Position numbers and translations under genes: made by a program. DNA of 6,662 nucleotides, taken from contig DNLG01000168.1 of assembly GCA_003488525.1 (NCBI GenBank), positions 1 through 6,662 of the forward strand. The letters are read 5' to 3'. The DNA comes from Bacteroidota bacterium (GTDB taxonomy: Bacteria; Bacteroidota; Ignavibacteria; Kapaibacteriales; Kapaibacteriaceae). Positions 1 to 5,996 of the stretch are shown in pieces; the first letter of the stretch is position 1; every line of letters begins with the position of its first letter. A model generated the notes under the pieces. It saw nothing but the letters and a program-made list of their open reading frames with translations. It did no database searches and was not told where the DNA came from.

Positions 1-530
1 CGGAACGATGCCTCGGCCTGCTGCTGCAGTGCGGAGGTGATCTCGCGGGCGGTTTCGATGACCTTGGCATGGTCGAGTACCCAGACCTCTTTAAGGCGTG
101 CCAGCAGGTCCAGAAACCCCATACGTCCACCATGCGAGTAGCGCGGGAAGTACGTGCCGGCAAAGAAGGGCCGGCGCTCGGCATCCATGATGATGGTAAG
201 CGGCCAGCCGCCATGCCCGGTCAGCGACTGGCAGACGTCCATGCACATGGCATCAACGTCGGGACGCTCCTCACGGTCGACCTTGATGCTAACGAAGTTT
301 GCATTCAGATACGCCGCTACGTCATCGTCCTCGAAGGACTCGTGCTCCATCACATGACACCAGTGGCATGTAGCGTAGCCGATGCTCACAAAGAGCGGCT
401 TGTTCTCGGCACGGGCCTTTTCAAACGCCTCTTCGCCCCATGGATACCAGTCCACCGGGTTATGGGCATGCTGCAGCAGATATGGCGACGCCTCATGGAT
501 GAGGCGGTTGGGCGCTCGATCGGACGTCAT
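1..530 (-). CDS. Thioredoxin-domain protein, DUF255/YyaL (SPATA20-like) family, N-terminal part
   Basis: This is the first 176 codons of a gene that continues past the left edge. The start ATG is at 530-528, and family-like sequence begins almost at once: [21 protein letters not shown] (about residues 8-28, paraphrasing the family opening), then [10 protein letters not shown] redox motif CHWC lies at residues 55-58 inside [16 protein letters not shown], followed by [10 protein letters not shown] (about 84-93), GGWPL (107-111) and FFAGTYFP (122-129). This is the hallmark N-terminal thioredoxin-like domain of the family. Full members are usually some 600-700 residues, with a C-terminal six-hairpin glycosidase-like domain that would lie outside this window. 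The biochemical role of the family is not settled. The CxxC is complete, so thiol-disulfide chemistry is possible. No signal peptide is visible, which suggests the cytoplasm. The start overlaps the upstream stop as ATGA, indicating translational coupling. Confidence 0.93.
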   Translation of the reverse strand, partial: MTSDRAPNRLIHEASPYLLQHAHNPVDWYPWGEEAFEKARAENKPLFVSIGYATCHWCHVMEHESFEDDDVAAYLNANFVSIKVDREERPDVDAMCMDVCQSLTGHGGWPLTIIMDAERRPFFAGTYFPRYSHGGRMGFLDLLARLKEVWVLDHAKVIETAREITSALQQQAEASF

Positions 531-1540
531 CCGTTGGAGTAGACCTTGGAGATCGTCGGGATCAGGTACTCATTGAACGCGCGGTCCATATCATAGTCCG
601 GACTCCATCCCCAGTCACGCCGGGCTGCCGAGTCGTTCACATCGGCACACCAGGAGTCGACGATCGCCTGACGCTTCGGATGCGGCACGTAGCTGATCTC
701 TGCGTTCGGGAAGGCCGACGTGACCTTGGCGGCGATCTCTTCTGCCGAGGGGGCGAAGGCACCAATGTTGTACACGCGCTGCGTGAGGTTCTCCATCGGC
801 GCAGCGGCCAGGTCAAGCAGGGCCTTGACGCCGTCCGGCATGGCCATGAACGGGATGCGCGCATCCGGACGCACAAAGCAGGCATAGGCCTTACCCTGCG
901 CCGCGGCATGGATCATCTCCGGCGCATAATCACTCGTGCCCCCTGTCGGCACCGTTGTGGCCGAGATCAGTCCCGGAAAGCGCAGTGCCCGGAAGTCGAG
1001 CACCTTCTTGCCGGCCTCGTCGGTGAGCTGACCAAACCGGTCGCTCATGTACCCGCCGAGCTGCTCACAGTAAACTTTGTTAATACCATACATCGTCGTC
1101 GGCTGCAGGTGTTCGAACTCCGTCACCGCGCCGGCGGCGTTCTTGGCTTCCACCGACTTCATGCCGTAGACGGCGATGGTGCTCGGGAAGAGGAACTTCA
1201 CGGCCCTACCCGTGCGCGCGCCGATGCGGCGGGCCATCATCAGAAGGCCCATCGTGCCGTTGACGTTCACCTGGTGGGCCAGTGCCGGGTTCTTCTCCGA
1301 ACTCGTCGAGAGCAGAGCTGCCAGGTGATAGATCTCATCGATGTCTTCCGTTTCCAGATCGGCAACAACGGCCGGATCCGACACATCGCCCTGCACGCTG
1401 CGGTGCACCAGCTCGGCCAGGCCATGGCCAAGGGGCGAGAGATCCAGCGCAATGATGCGCCGGTCAGATTGCTTGGAAAGGGTCTCTAGAAGGCTGTGGC
1501 CAATCTCACCATTGGCACCGGTAACGAGGGTTGTGATCAT
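527..1540 (-). CDS. NAD-dependent SDR, probable L-threonine 3-dehydrogenase (short-chain type)
   Basis: A 337-residue extended short-chain dehydrogenase/reductase. The Rossmann motif TGANGEIG is at residues 7-14, and an acidic residue ends beta-2 (D33 in ALDLSP), which favours NAD over NADP. Further motifs are YHLAALLS (71-78), FPSTIAVYG (118-126) and the catalytic pair Y151-x3-K155 in MYGINK. The C-terminal half carries RFPGLIS (187-193), GGTSDYA (200-206), FMAMPD (231-236), YNIG (257-260), DSW (295-297) and DWGWSPDYD (309-317). I know these as features of the SDR-type threonine dehydrogenases, which oxidise L-threonine to 2-amino-3-ketobutyrate, rather than of sugar epimerases. The open frame continues upstream to 1966, but that extension is low-complexity antisense to the previous gene. 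The ATG at 1540 puts the Rossmann strand at the N-terminus, so I chose it. It starts 11 bp after the DUF2851 stop. The usual partner gene kbl is not in view. A related sugar-nucleotide epimerase is the main alternative. Confidence 0.9.
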   Translation of the reverse strand: MITTLVTGANGEIGHSLLETLSKQSDRRIIALDLSPLGHGLAELVHRSVQGDVSDPAVVADLETEDIDEIYHLAALLSTSSEKNPALAHQVNVNGTMGLLMMARRIGARTGRAVKFLFPSTIAVYGMKSVEAKNAAGAVTEFEHLQPTTMYGINKVYCEQLGGYMSDRFGQLTDEAGKKVLDFRALRFPGLISATTVPTGGTSDYAPEMIHAAAQGKAYACFVRPDARIPFMAMPDGVKALLDLAAAPMENLTQRVYNIGAFAPSAEEIAAKVTSAFPNAEISYVPHPKRQAIVDSWCADVNDSAARRDWGWSPDYDMDRAFNEYLIPTISKVYSNG

Positions 1541-1546
1541 AGGCTG

Positions 1547-1554
1547 CAAAACTA
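1547..1554 (-). promoter_or_regulatory. TAGTTTTG element before the threonine dehydrogenase start
   Basis: Read on the minus strand this octamer is TAGTTTTG, a full match to the Bacteroidetes -7 promoter consensus TAnnTTTG. It begins with the TAG stop of the upstream DUF2851 gene and ends 6 nt before the ATG at 1540. No Shine-Dalgarno sequence is visible for this start. The same TAnTTTTG pattern precedes two other starts in this window. I see no TTTG -33 partner, so whether it is an internal promoter giving a near-leaderless mRNA or a translation signal is open. Confidence 0.35.
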
Positions 1555-2475
1555 CGGAGATTGCTTTAAGGGGGCGTACAGACGCGAATACTCCAGCAGA
1601 CCTTGTTGCTGCCAGACGTAGTCCTGATCGTGCTCGGGATAGCGACGATCCAGCGACCCGTAGCGATGCAGGGCGGGCGTGGCCCAGTACCACTGCAGCA
1701 GGATCACAAACTGGTCGTTCGACCCGAGGGCGCAGCAGACCGGCAGGACAACGTTCACCAGGATCTCGCGGCGCAGGGCAGCCCCCTCGGCGGCAATGCG
1801 TACCCGCTCCGAGCGGGTGACGGCGTCGTAAAGGTCGGTTCCGCTCAGCCCCCTGACCTCGTGCACAAGCCTGCCCATGGGCGATTGCGGCAGCTGCTGC
1901 CGCAGACTGCGCATGTGCTCTTCGCCGATCGGATGCGTACGCTTGCGACGGATGCGATCGAGCCATTCGGACATCATTGCCACGAGCGCCTCGGACGGGC
2001 CGAGGCGCTCGATCAGCTCCAGGGCGCGCTGCATGTTGCGCTGCAGCCGCAGCAGCGCCGCGCGTTGGATCTCCTCGATGGCCTCACCCGTGCCGGCCAG
2101 TGCCGGCTCGGTGCGACGCAGCGAGCGCACCACGTCCATGTACGGCACCACCAGCGTCCAGGGAATGCGCTCTACCGGCGCATTGTCCTCCAGCACCACA
2201 TGCAGGATAACCTCATCGTAGCGTCGGTCTCCGGCATGCTCATGCTGCGCCCATGAGGATGAGCGCACGTGGAACTCTCCGGCACCCACGGTAACGACGC
2301 CACCAGCCAGCACGGCCATGTGCTGATAGTCCGGTCCCTCGTGCACATTCACGGTGCCTGGTGAAATGATCTGGATGACCTGACCGTTGGTGCAGGTCCA
2401 CCGACGTCCGCCCCGTGCCAGCGCACGATGCGCCGCGCGCTGCAGCAGACGTTCCGGCAAATGTTCGATAGCCAT
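1552..2475 (-). CDS. DUF2851 family protein, function unknown
   Basis: A 307-residue protein with the conserved N-terminal core of DUF2851, a family known to me mainly from Bacteroidetes and Chlorobi. The recognisable motifs are IISPGTVNVHEGPDY (36-50), GEFHVRSSSWAQHEH (66-80) and YDEVILHVV (86-94). The C-terminus has the family-like QQQGLLEYSRLY (289-300). The middle (about 120-200) is Arg/Leu/Glu-rich and probably helical. No signal peptide or membrane segment is seen. My recollection is that many family members are around 400 residues or more, so this one looks short, although both ends match. The start ATG at 2475 is supported by a Shine-Dalgarno-like GGAGA six bases upstream. The gene lies 41 bp after pyrF and 11 bp before the dehydrogenase, inside an apparent operon. 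Its function is not established. A nuclease-like residue pattern is discussed in the findings. Confidence 0.88.
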   Translation of the reverse strand: MAIEHLPERLLQRAAHRALARGGRRWTCTNGQVIQIISPGTVNVHEGPDYQHMAVLAGGVVTVGAGEFHVRSSSWAQHEHAGDRRYDEVILHVVLEDNAPVERIPWTLVVPYMDVVRSLRRTEPALAGTGEAIEEIQRAALLRLQRNMQRALELIERLGPSEALVAMMSEWLDRIRRKRTHPIGEEHMRSLRQQLPQSPMGRLVHEVRGLSGTDLYDAVTRSERVRIAAEGAALRREILVNVVLPVCCALGSNDQFVILLQWYWATPALHRYGSLDRRYPEHDQDYVWQQQGLLEYSRLYAPLKQSP

Positions 2476-2481
2476 AAGACA

Positions 2482-2486
2482 TCTCC
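2482..2486 (-). promoter_or_regulatory. Shine-Dalgarno-like GGAGA for the DUF2851 gene
   Basis: On the minus strand GGAGA ends 6 nt before the ATG at 2475. It is the only well-placed purine-rich ribosome-binding site I can see among the gene starts here, and it supports that start. An out-of-frame ATG at 2482 lies within the same stretch. Confidence 0.5.
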
Positions 2487-2516
2487 GTTTGATGTCCTAT
2501 GTGCAGCGTTGGGGGT

Positions 2517-3275
2517 CTAACGTGACGTCAGCAGGCTGCTCAAGCGTCGTGCCTCGGCGGCAATACTGTCGATGCATGCCGCGGAATCATCAATGTAGAG
2601 CAGACCACGCGAGACGTTGAAGACCGCCGGACCATTTCCGTTGGCCTCCAGCGTTTGGGCTGCATCGCCCCCTTGCGTCCCGATCCCGGGAATCAGAAAT
2701 GGTACCTCCGGAAAGAGTCCGCGCACATGGGCCAGCTCCTTCGGGCTGGTAGCGCCCACCACAAAGCCAACGTCCGCAGAGCGCTGCCAGGTCAGGGACG
2801 TGCGCATCACACGCTCATAGAGCGGCATGCCGCCAACGTCCAGACGCTGGAAGTCCTGCGAGCCAGGGTTCGACGTTAGACCCAAGATGTAAACCATTTT
2901 AGCTTCCCACGCCAGGAACGGCTCTACCGAATCACGTCCCATGTAGGGGGCCACCGTGATGGCATCGGCACGCAGGTCCGCAAAGCCCGCCGTGGCGTAG
3001 GCGGCCGAGGTATTTCCGATATCACCGCGCTTTGCATCGAGGATCACGTAACTCGTCGTGCAATGTTCACGCACCGCATACAGCGCATCGATTCCAACGT
3101 GTCCGTATTTCTCATAAAAGGCTACGTTTATCTTAAAACATGCCGCATAGGGACGCACCGCGTCGATCACATCAACTGCAAATCGTTGCATGTCATCAGG
3201 TTGCCCGCGGTAGGGGGCTGGCAGCTTGTCCCTGTCAAGGTCGAGTCCGACACAAAGTCCACTGGGAGGAATCAT
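2517..3275 (-). CDS. pyrF: Orotidine 5'-phosphate decarboxylase, type 2
   Basis: A 252-residue cytoplasmic enzyme that decarboxylates OMP to UMP, the last step of de novo pyrimidine nucleotide synthesis. The order of motifs is diagnostic: CVGLDLD (8-14), FKIN with the substrate-binding lysine (K48), the catalytic D-x-K-x-x-D set D80/K82/D85 in ILDAKRGDIGNTSAAYA (78-94), TVAPYMG (107-113), LGLTSNPG (131-138), PGIGTQGGD (196-204) and the phosphate-binding NVSRG (220-224). The extended GDIGNTSAAYA segment marks the type 2 group found in Bacteroidetes, mycobacteria and others, as distinct from the shorter E. coli form. All catalytic residues are present. I chose the ATG at 3275. An in-frame TTG at 3281 would add two residues and sits better relative to GGAGGGGG at 3295-3288, but it overlaps a TATTTTTG promoter-like element. 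The gene is first in the leftward operon and divergent from the metalloprotease block. Confidence 0.96.
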   Translation of the reverse strand: MIPPSGLCVGLDLDRDKLPAPYRGQPDDMQRFAVDVIDAVRPYAACFKINVAFYEKYGHVGIDALYAVREHCTTSYVILDAKRGDIGNTSAAYATAGFADLRADAITVAPYMGRDSVEPFLAWEAKMVYILGLTSNPGSQDFQRLDVGGMPLYERVMRTSLTWQRSADVGFVVGATSPKELAHVRGLFPEVPFLIPGIGTQGGDAAQTLEANGNGPAVFNVSRGLLYIDDSAACIDSIAAEARRLSSLLTSR

Positions 3276-3278
3276 GGT

Positions 3279-3286
3279 CAAAAATA
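3279..3286 (-). promoter_or_regulatory. TATTTTTG element just before pyrF
   Basis: On the minus strand TATTTTTG matches the Bacteroidetes -7 consensus TAnnTTTG and ends only 3 nt before the ATG at 3275. If it works as a -7 element, the transcript would begin at or near the start codon and be leaderless or nearly so. The GGAGGGGG further upstream (3295-3288) would then not be in the mRNA. No TTTG -33 element is seen. An alternative upstream minus-strand -10-like TATATC lies at 3313-3308 without a convincing -35. Confidence 0.35.
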
Positions 3287-3309
3287 GCCCCCTCCGCTAC
3301 AGAACACGA

Positions 3310-3317
3310 TATATTTC
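3310..3317 (+). promoter_or_regulatory. Near-match -7 element (TATATTTC) for a rightward leader transcript
   Basis: TATATTTC differs from the Bacteroidetes -7 consensus TAnnTTTG only at the last base. A transcript started by it would begin at about 3320-3324, directly before the first of three tandem hairpins that end in an intrinsic terminator. No -33 TTTG is visible upstream, and on the other strand the same AT-rich patch could serve pyrF. Confidence 0.25.
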
Positions 3318-3365
3318 CCCATGATAAACGAAATGCTCGGGCCCATCGTTCTACCATTTGTCCCC

Positions 3366-3375
3366 TCATATATGA
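3366..3375. promoter_or_regulatory. 10-bp palindrome TCATATATGA in the divergent intergenic region
   Basis: A perfect palindrome immediately before the 9-bp stem of hairpin 2, in an AT-rich patch. It could be a regulator half-site pair or a -10-like sequence, but it is short and no family can be named. Confidence 0.15.
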
Positions 3376-3423
3376 CGTGTGGCCGTCCCCCAGATACGGC
3401 CCCCAGAACCGAAAGGCCACACG
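3376..3423 (+). repeat. Inverted repeat with a 9-bp perfect stem and internal C-rich direct repeats
   Basis: CGTGTGGCC (3376-3384) is the exact reverse complement of GGCCACACG (3415-3423). The 30-nt interior holds a tandem imperfect repeat, 3385-3397 and 3398-3410, sharing CCCCCAGA. A small CCGT/ACGG stem (3383-3386 with 3396-3399) competes with the main stem. No T-tract follows, so it is not a terminator in its own right. Confidence 0.6.
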
Positions 3424-3431
3424 ATCACCAC

Positions 3432-3486
3432 AGACGCCCGAGCTCCACACTCCCCTCCCCTGAGTTAGCCGGGCGTCTCTTTTTTT
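3432..3486 (+). terminator. Intrinsic (rho-independent) terminator, rightward
   Basis: AGACGCCCG (3432-3440) pairs perfectly with CGGGCGTCT (3470-3478). The stem can extend through a bulged A with GCT (3442-3444) and AGC (3467-3469). Seven consecutive T residues (3480-3486) follow one base after the stem. The T-tract exists only in the plus direction. No plus-strand protein gene is recognised upstream of it within the intergenic region, so it must end either a small RNA or a leader transcript of the metalloprotease operon, whose ATG lies 56 bp further on. The loop is long and CU-rich. Confidence 0.75.
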
Positions 3487-3542
3487 ATGGTTGCATAGTT
3501 TCGCGGAACTCAGCCACGACATTTCCCCACCGAAAGCCTCTC

Positions 3543-5996
3543 ATGCGTTCTGCCATTCTGCGATGGTCTGCGGCCATCCTCGCACCACTGATGTTCCTTG
3601 CCGGATGTGCCTCGGCGCCGCCACCACCGCCGACGGGCGATAAGCCAACGTCGGAAAAGGACAAGAAGATCAAGCCATATGACAAGGTCGTGACCAAGGA
3701 GGCGGTCTCCGACTCGGGACTGTTCATCGTGCACCGCATCGACGAAAAGGTCCTCTACGAGATCCCGATGTCGCACCTTGGCAAAGAGCTGCTTCTGGTG
3801 AGCCGTATTGCCAAGACCCCTCAGGTGGGCTATGGTGGCGAAGAGAACAACACCGAGGTGATCCGCTGGGAGCGCAAGTATGACAAGATCCTGCTGCGGA
3901 CGCTTTCCTATGTGAACGTTGCGGCCGATTCGGCGCCGATCTCGCGAGCTGTCAGGGCTGCGAACTTCGAGGAGATCATCCGAGCCTTTGCGATCCAGGC
4001 GTATAACAAGGACACGTCTGCGGTGGTGATCGATGTTACCGACATGTTCACGTCGGACGTTGGCATTCTGACGCCCGGGCGTGGAGTGCGGCAGGAATAC
4101 AAGATGGGCGGAGTGGACAAGGAGCGCTCATACATCGAATACGCCAAGAGCTTCCCGACGAATGTCGAGGTCGAGAACGTGATCACGTTCTCTGCCGAAG
4201 CCCCCTCTCAGAACAGTGCCTCGAAGACCATGTCGTTTACCATGCACCACTCGATGGTGCAGCTGCCGGAAAACCCGATGCTGCCACGTCTTTCGGATCC
4301 GCGCGTGGGCTTCTTTGCCCTGCGTCAGACTGACTATGCGCGCCCGGAGAGCGAAGCTGTCAGCCGCGAGTACATTCTGCGCTGGCGCCTGGAGCCCAAA
4401 GACACGGCTGCCTTTCTACGCGGAGAGCTGGTGGAGCCGATCAAGCCGATCACCTATTACATCGATCCTGCCACGCCGGTACAATGGCGTCCATGGCTGA
4501 AGAAGGGCATTGAAGACTGGAACCCTGCCTTTGAGGCAGCCGGCTTCAAGAATGCCGTTCGGTGCATCGATCCGCCGACGCCGCAGGAGGATCCCGACTG
4601 GTCGCCCGAAGACGCCCGCTACAGCGTGATCCGTTACTACCCGTCGCCGATCGAGAATGCCTACGGTCCGAACATTCACGACCCTCGCACGGGAGAGATC
4701 ATTGAGTCGGACATCGGCTGGTTCCACAACATCATGAAGCTGCAGACGGGCTGGTTCTTCGCCCAGGCCGTGAGTAACCCCCTGTCACGCAAGATCCCGT
4801 TCCCGGACTCGCTGATGGGCGAGCTTATTCGCTTCGTTGCGGCGCACGAATTCGGTCACACCATCGGCATGCCCCACAACATGAAGGCCTCCAGCGCCTA
4901 CCCTGTGGACTCGCTGCGCTCGAAGACATTCTGCGCGAAGTATGGCACAGCCCCCTCCATCATGGACTATGCACGATTCAACTACATCGCCCAGCCGGGC
5001 GATGATGTTGACGTGATGCCGAAGGTTGGTCCGTACGACCGCTTTGCAACGATGTGGGGATACCGTCCGGTGATCGGTGCCAAGACCTCGGATGAGGAGC
5101 TCGACTCGACACGTGCCTGGGCCAAGGCGGCCGAGGCCGACCCGATGCTGCGCTTCGGTTCGCAGCAGTGGATGATCCTCGACCCGTCGTCGCAGACGGA
5201 AGACCTCGGCGACGATGCCATAAAGGCCGGCACGTATGGCGTGCTGAACCTGCAGCGGGCCATGGGCTATCTGCTGGATGCGACGTATGAAACGGGCAAG
5301 GACTTTGATCAGCTGGCCGATTCCTACGACGACATCCTCGGCCAATGGTCCCGCGAAATGGGTCACGTTGCCAACATCCCCGGTGGCGTGTATATCGACC
5401 GCAAGGTCTTCGGCTCCGACGGTGTGGTCTACACACCGGTGCCGGCTGCACGTCAGCGCGCCGCCATATCGTTCCTCAAGGACTACGTCTTTACCACGCC
5501 TACGTGGCTGATCGACGAGAAGATCGTCCGCCTGCTGGCTGCCTCCGACGTGGCCTCGCGTCTGTCGTCGCTGCAGACGCGGATGCTGCGTACGGCGATC
5601 AGCTCGGATAAGCTTCTGCGCCTTTTGGACCAGCAGGCCCGCTTTGGCGACACGGCCTACAGCGTCGACAAGCTCTACACGGATATCGAGGGGGCGATCC
5701 TGACCGAGCTGCAGAGCGGCAAGCCAACGGACTTCTATCGCCGCGCACTGCACCGCGCGTATGTACAGGAGCTCATCGACAAGTCGTCCAAGCCGGCCGC
5801 CTCGTCCGACCCGTTTGCCTCGATGTTCCGTCCGAACACCTACGGCACGGACGTGCGCGCGATCTCCCGCGCGCGCCTTGCGGCACTGCGCAAGAGACTC
5901 TCCGGCGTCAAGAGCGCCGATGCTCTTACGCAGGCGCATTATGACGACCTTGCTCTGCAGATCCGTCAGGCGCTCGAGGACACGGCCAAGCAATGA
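3543..5996 (+). CDS. Zinc-dependent metalloprotease lipoprotein (DUF5117/DUF4953 type)
   Basis: An 817-residue predicted lipoprotein. The signal peptide starts with a basic MRSAILR, followed by a hydrophobic stretch and the lipobox LAGC with the lipidated cysteine at 22. A Pro- and Lys-rich linker follows (about 25-43). Residues about 44-95 resemble DUF5118 and about 95-300 DUF5117, including DPRVGFF in the latter. The catalytic DUF4953-like part has ITYYID (about 302-307), then the zinc site HEFGHTIGMPHN at 435-446. Ligands H435, H439 and H445 and the general base E436 are all present, and a Met-turn-like SIMDY has its Met at 474, as in metzincins. It is probably an envelope protease; its substrate is unknown. 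I chose the ATG at 3543 because it places the signal peptide at the N-terminus, although the frame is open back to 3321. No Shine-Dalgarno is seen. The gene overlaps the next one by ATGA and heads a three-gene membrane/envelope block behind a terminator hairpin. Confidence 0.94.
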   Translation: MRSAILRWSAAILAPLMFLAGCASAPPPPPTGDKPTSEKDKKIKPYDKVVTKEAVSDSGLFIVHRIDEKVLYEIPMSHLGKELLLVSRIAKTPQVGYGGEENNTEVIRWERKYDKILLRTLSYVNVAADSAPISRAVRAANFEEIIRAFAIQAYNKDTSAVVIDVTDMFTSDVGILTPGRGVRQEYKMGGVDKERSYIEYAKSFPTNVEVENVITFSAEAPSQNSASKTMSFTMHHSMVQLPENPMLPRLSDPRVGFFALRQTDYARPESEAVSREYILRWRLEPKDTAAFLRGELVEPIKPITYYIDPATPVQWRPWLKKGIEDWNPAFEAAGFKNAVRCIDPPTPQEDPDWSPEDARYSVIRYYPSPIENAYGPNIHDPRTGEIIESDIGWFHNIMKLQTGWFFAQAVSNPLSRKIPFPDSLMGELIRFVAAHEFGHTIGMPHNMKASSAYPVDSLRSKTFCAKYGTAPSIMDYARFNYIAQPGDDVDVMPKVGPYDRFATMWGYRPVIGAKTSDEELDSTRAWAKAAEADPMLRFGSQQWMILDPSSQTEDLGDDAIKAGTYGVLNLQRAMGYLLDATYETGKDFDQLADSYDDILGQWSREMGHVANIPGGVYIDRKVFGSDGVVYTPVPAARQRAAISFLKDYVFTTPTWLIDEKIVRLLAASDVASRLSSLQTRMLRTAISSDKLLRLLDQQARFGDTAYSVDKLYTDIEGAILTELQSGKPTDFYRRALHRAYVQELIDKSSKPAASSDPFASMFRPNTYGTDVRAISRARLAALRKRLSGVKSADALTQAHYDDLALQIRQALEDTAKQ

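Larger units (their letters stand above)
3320..3486 (+). ncRNA. Structured leader (attenuator/riboswitch-like) or small RNA upstream of the metalloprotease
   Basis: The span would make an RNA of about 165 nt with three hairpins. The first pairs AACGA+ATG (3327-3335, one bulged A) with CATCGTT (3344-3350) around a loop CTCGGGCC. The second pairs 3376-3384 with 3415-3423 in a perfect 9-bp stem. The third is the terminator at 3432-3478. GCTCGGGC (3335-3342, the first loop and its edge) is perfectly complementary to GCCCGAGC (3436-3443, the terminator 5' arm), so an alternative fold that abolishes the terminator is possible. The two large loops are C-rich: CCCCCAGA occurs twice in hairpin 2, and CTCCCCTCCCC lies in hairpin 3. 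I do not recognise a known riboswitch, SRP RNA, 6S RNA or tRNA here. The 5' end is a guess from the promoter-like element at 3310-3317. An attenuating leader and an independent sRNA fit the sequence about equally well. Confidence 0.4.

Noticed and set aside
69..542. A 157-codon plus-strand open frame at the left end
   Set aside because: It is opposite the DUF255 thioredoxin-domain gene, whose CHWC and GGWPL motifs are clear on the minus strand.
680..1489. A 269-codon plus-strand open frame opposite the dehydrogenase gene
   Set aside because: It is antisense to a gene with clear catalytic motifs, and its His/Arg-rich translation has no domain character.
1541..1966. N-terminal extension of the dehydrogenase frame back to an ATG at 1966
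   Set aside because: It overlaps the DUF2851 coding region, is low-complexity Ala/Arg sequence, and would bury the Rossmann motif at residue 149 and beyond.
1603..2256. A 217-codon plus-strand open frame opposite the DUF2851 gene
   Set aside because: It is a shadow of the real minus-strand gene, with no motif or start signal.
3304..3336. A sigma-70 style promoter for pyrF (minus-strand TATATC at 3313-3308)
   Set aside because: No acceptable -35 hexamer lies 16-18 bp upstream, so I left it as a comment rather than a feature.
3376..3423. A CRISPR or insertion-sequence end suggested by the inverted and direct repeats
   Set aside because: There is a single hairpin and only two imperfect 13-nt copies, with no spacer array, transposase or target duplication.
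3235..3522. Small open frames in the divergent intergenic region (for example 95 codons on the minus strand)
   Set aside because: They run through the hairpins and terminator, have no start signals and give no protein-like composition, so RNA structure explains the region better.
4785..5993. A 402-codon open frame on the minus strand opposite the metalloprotease
   Set aside because: It lies wholly antisense to a well-supported gene, its translation is Arg/Gly/Val-rich without recognisable motifs, and GC-rich codon bias commonly leaves such frames open.
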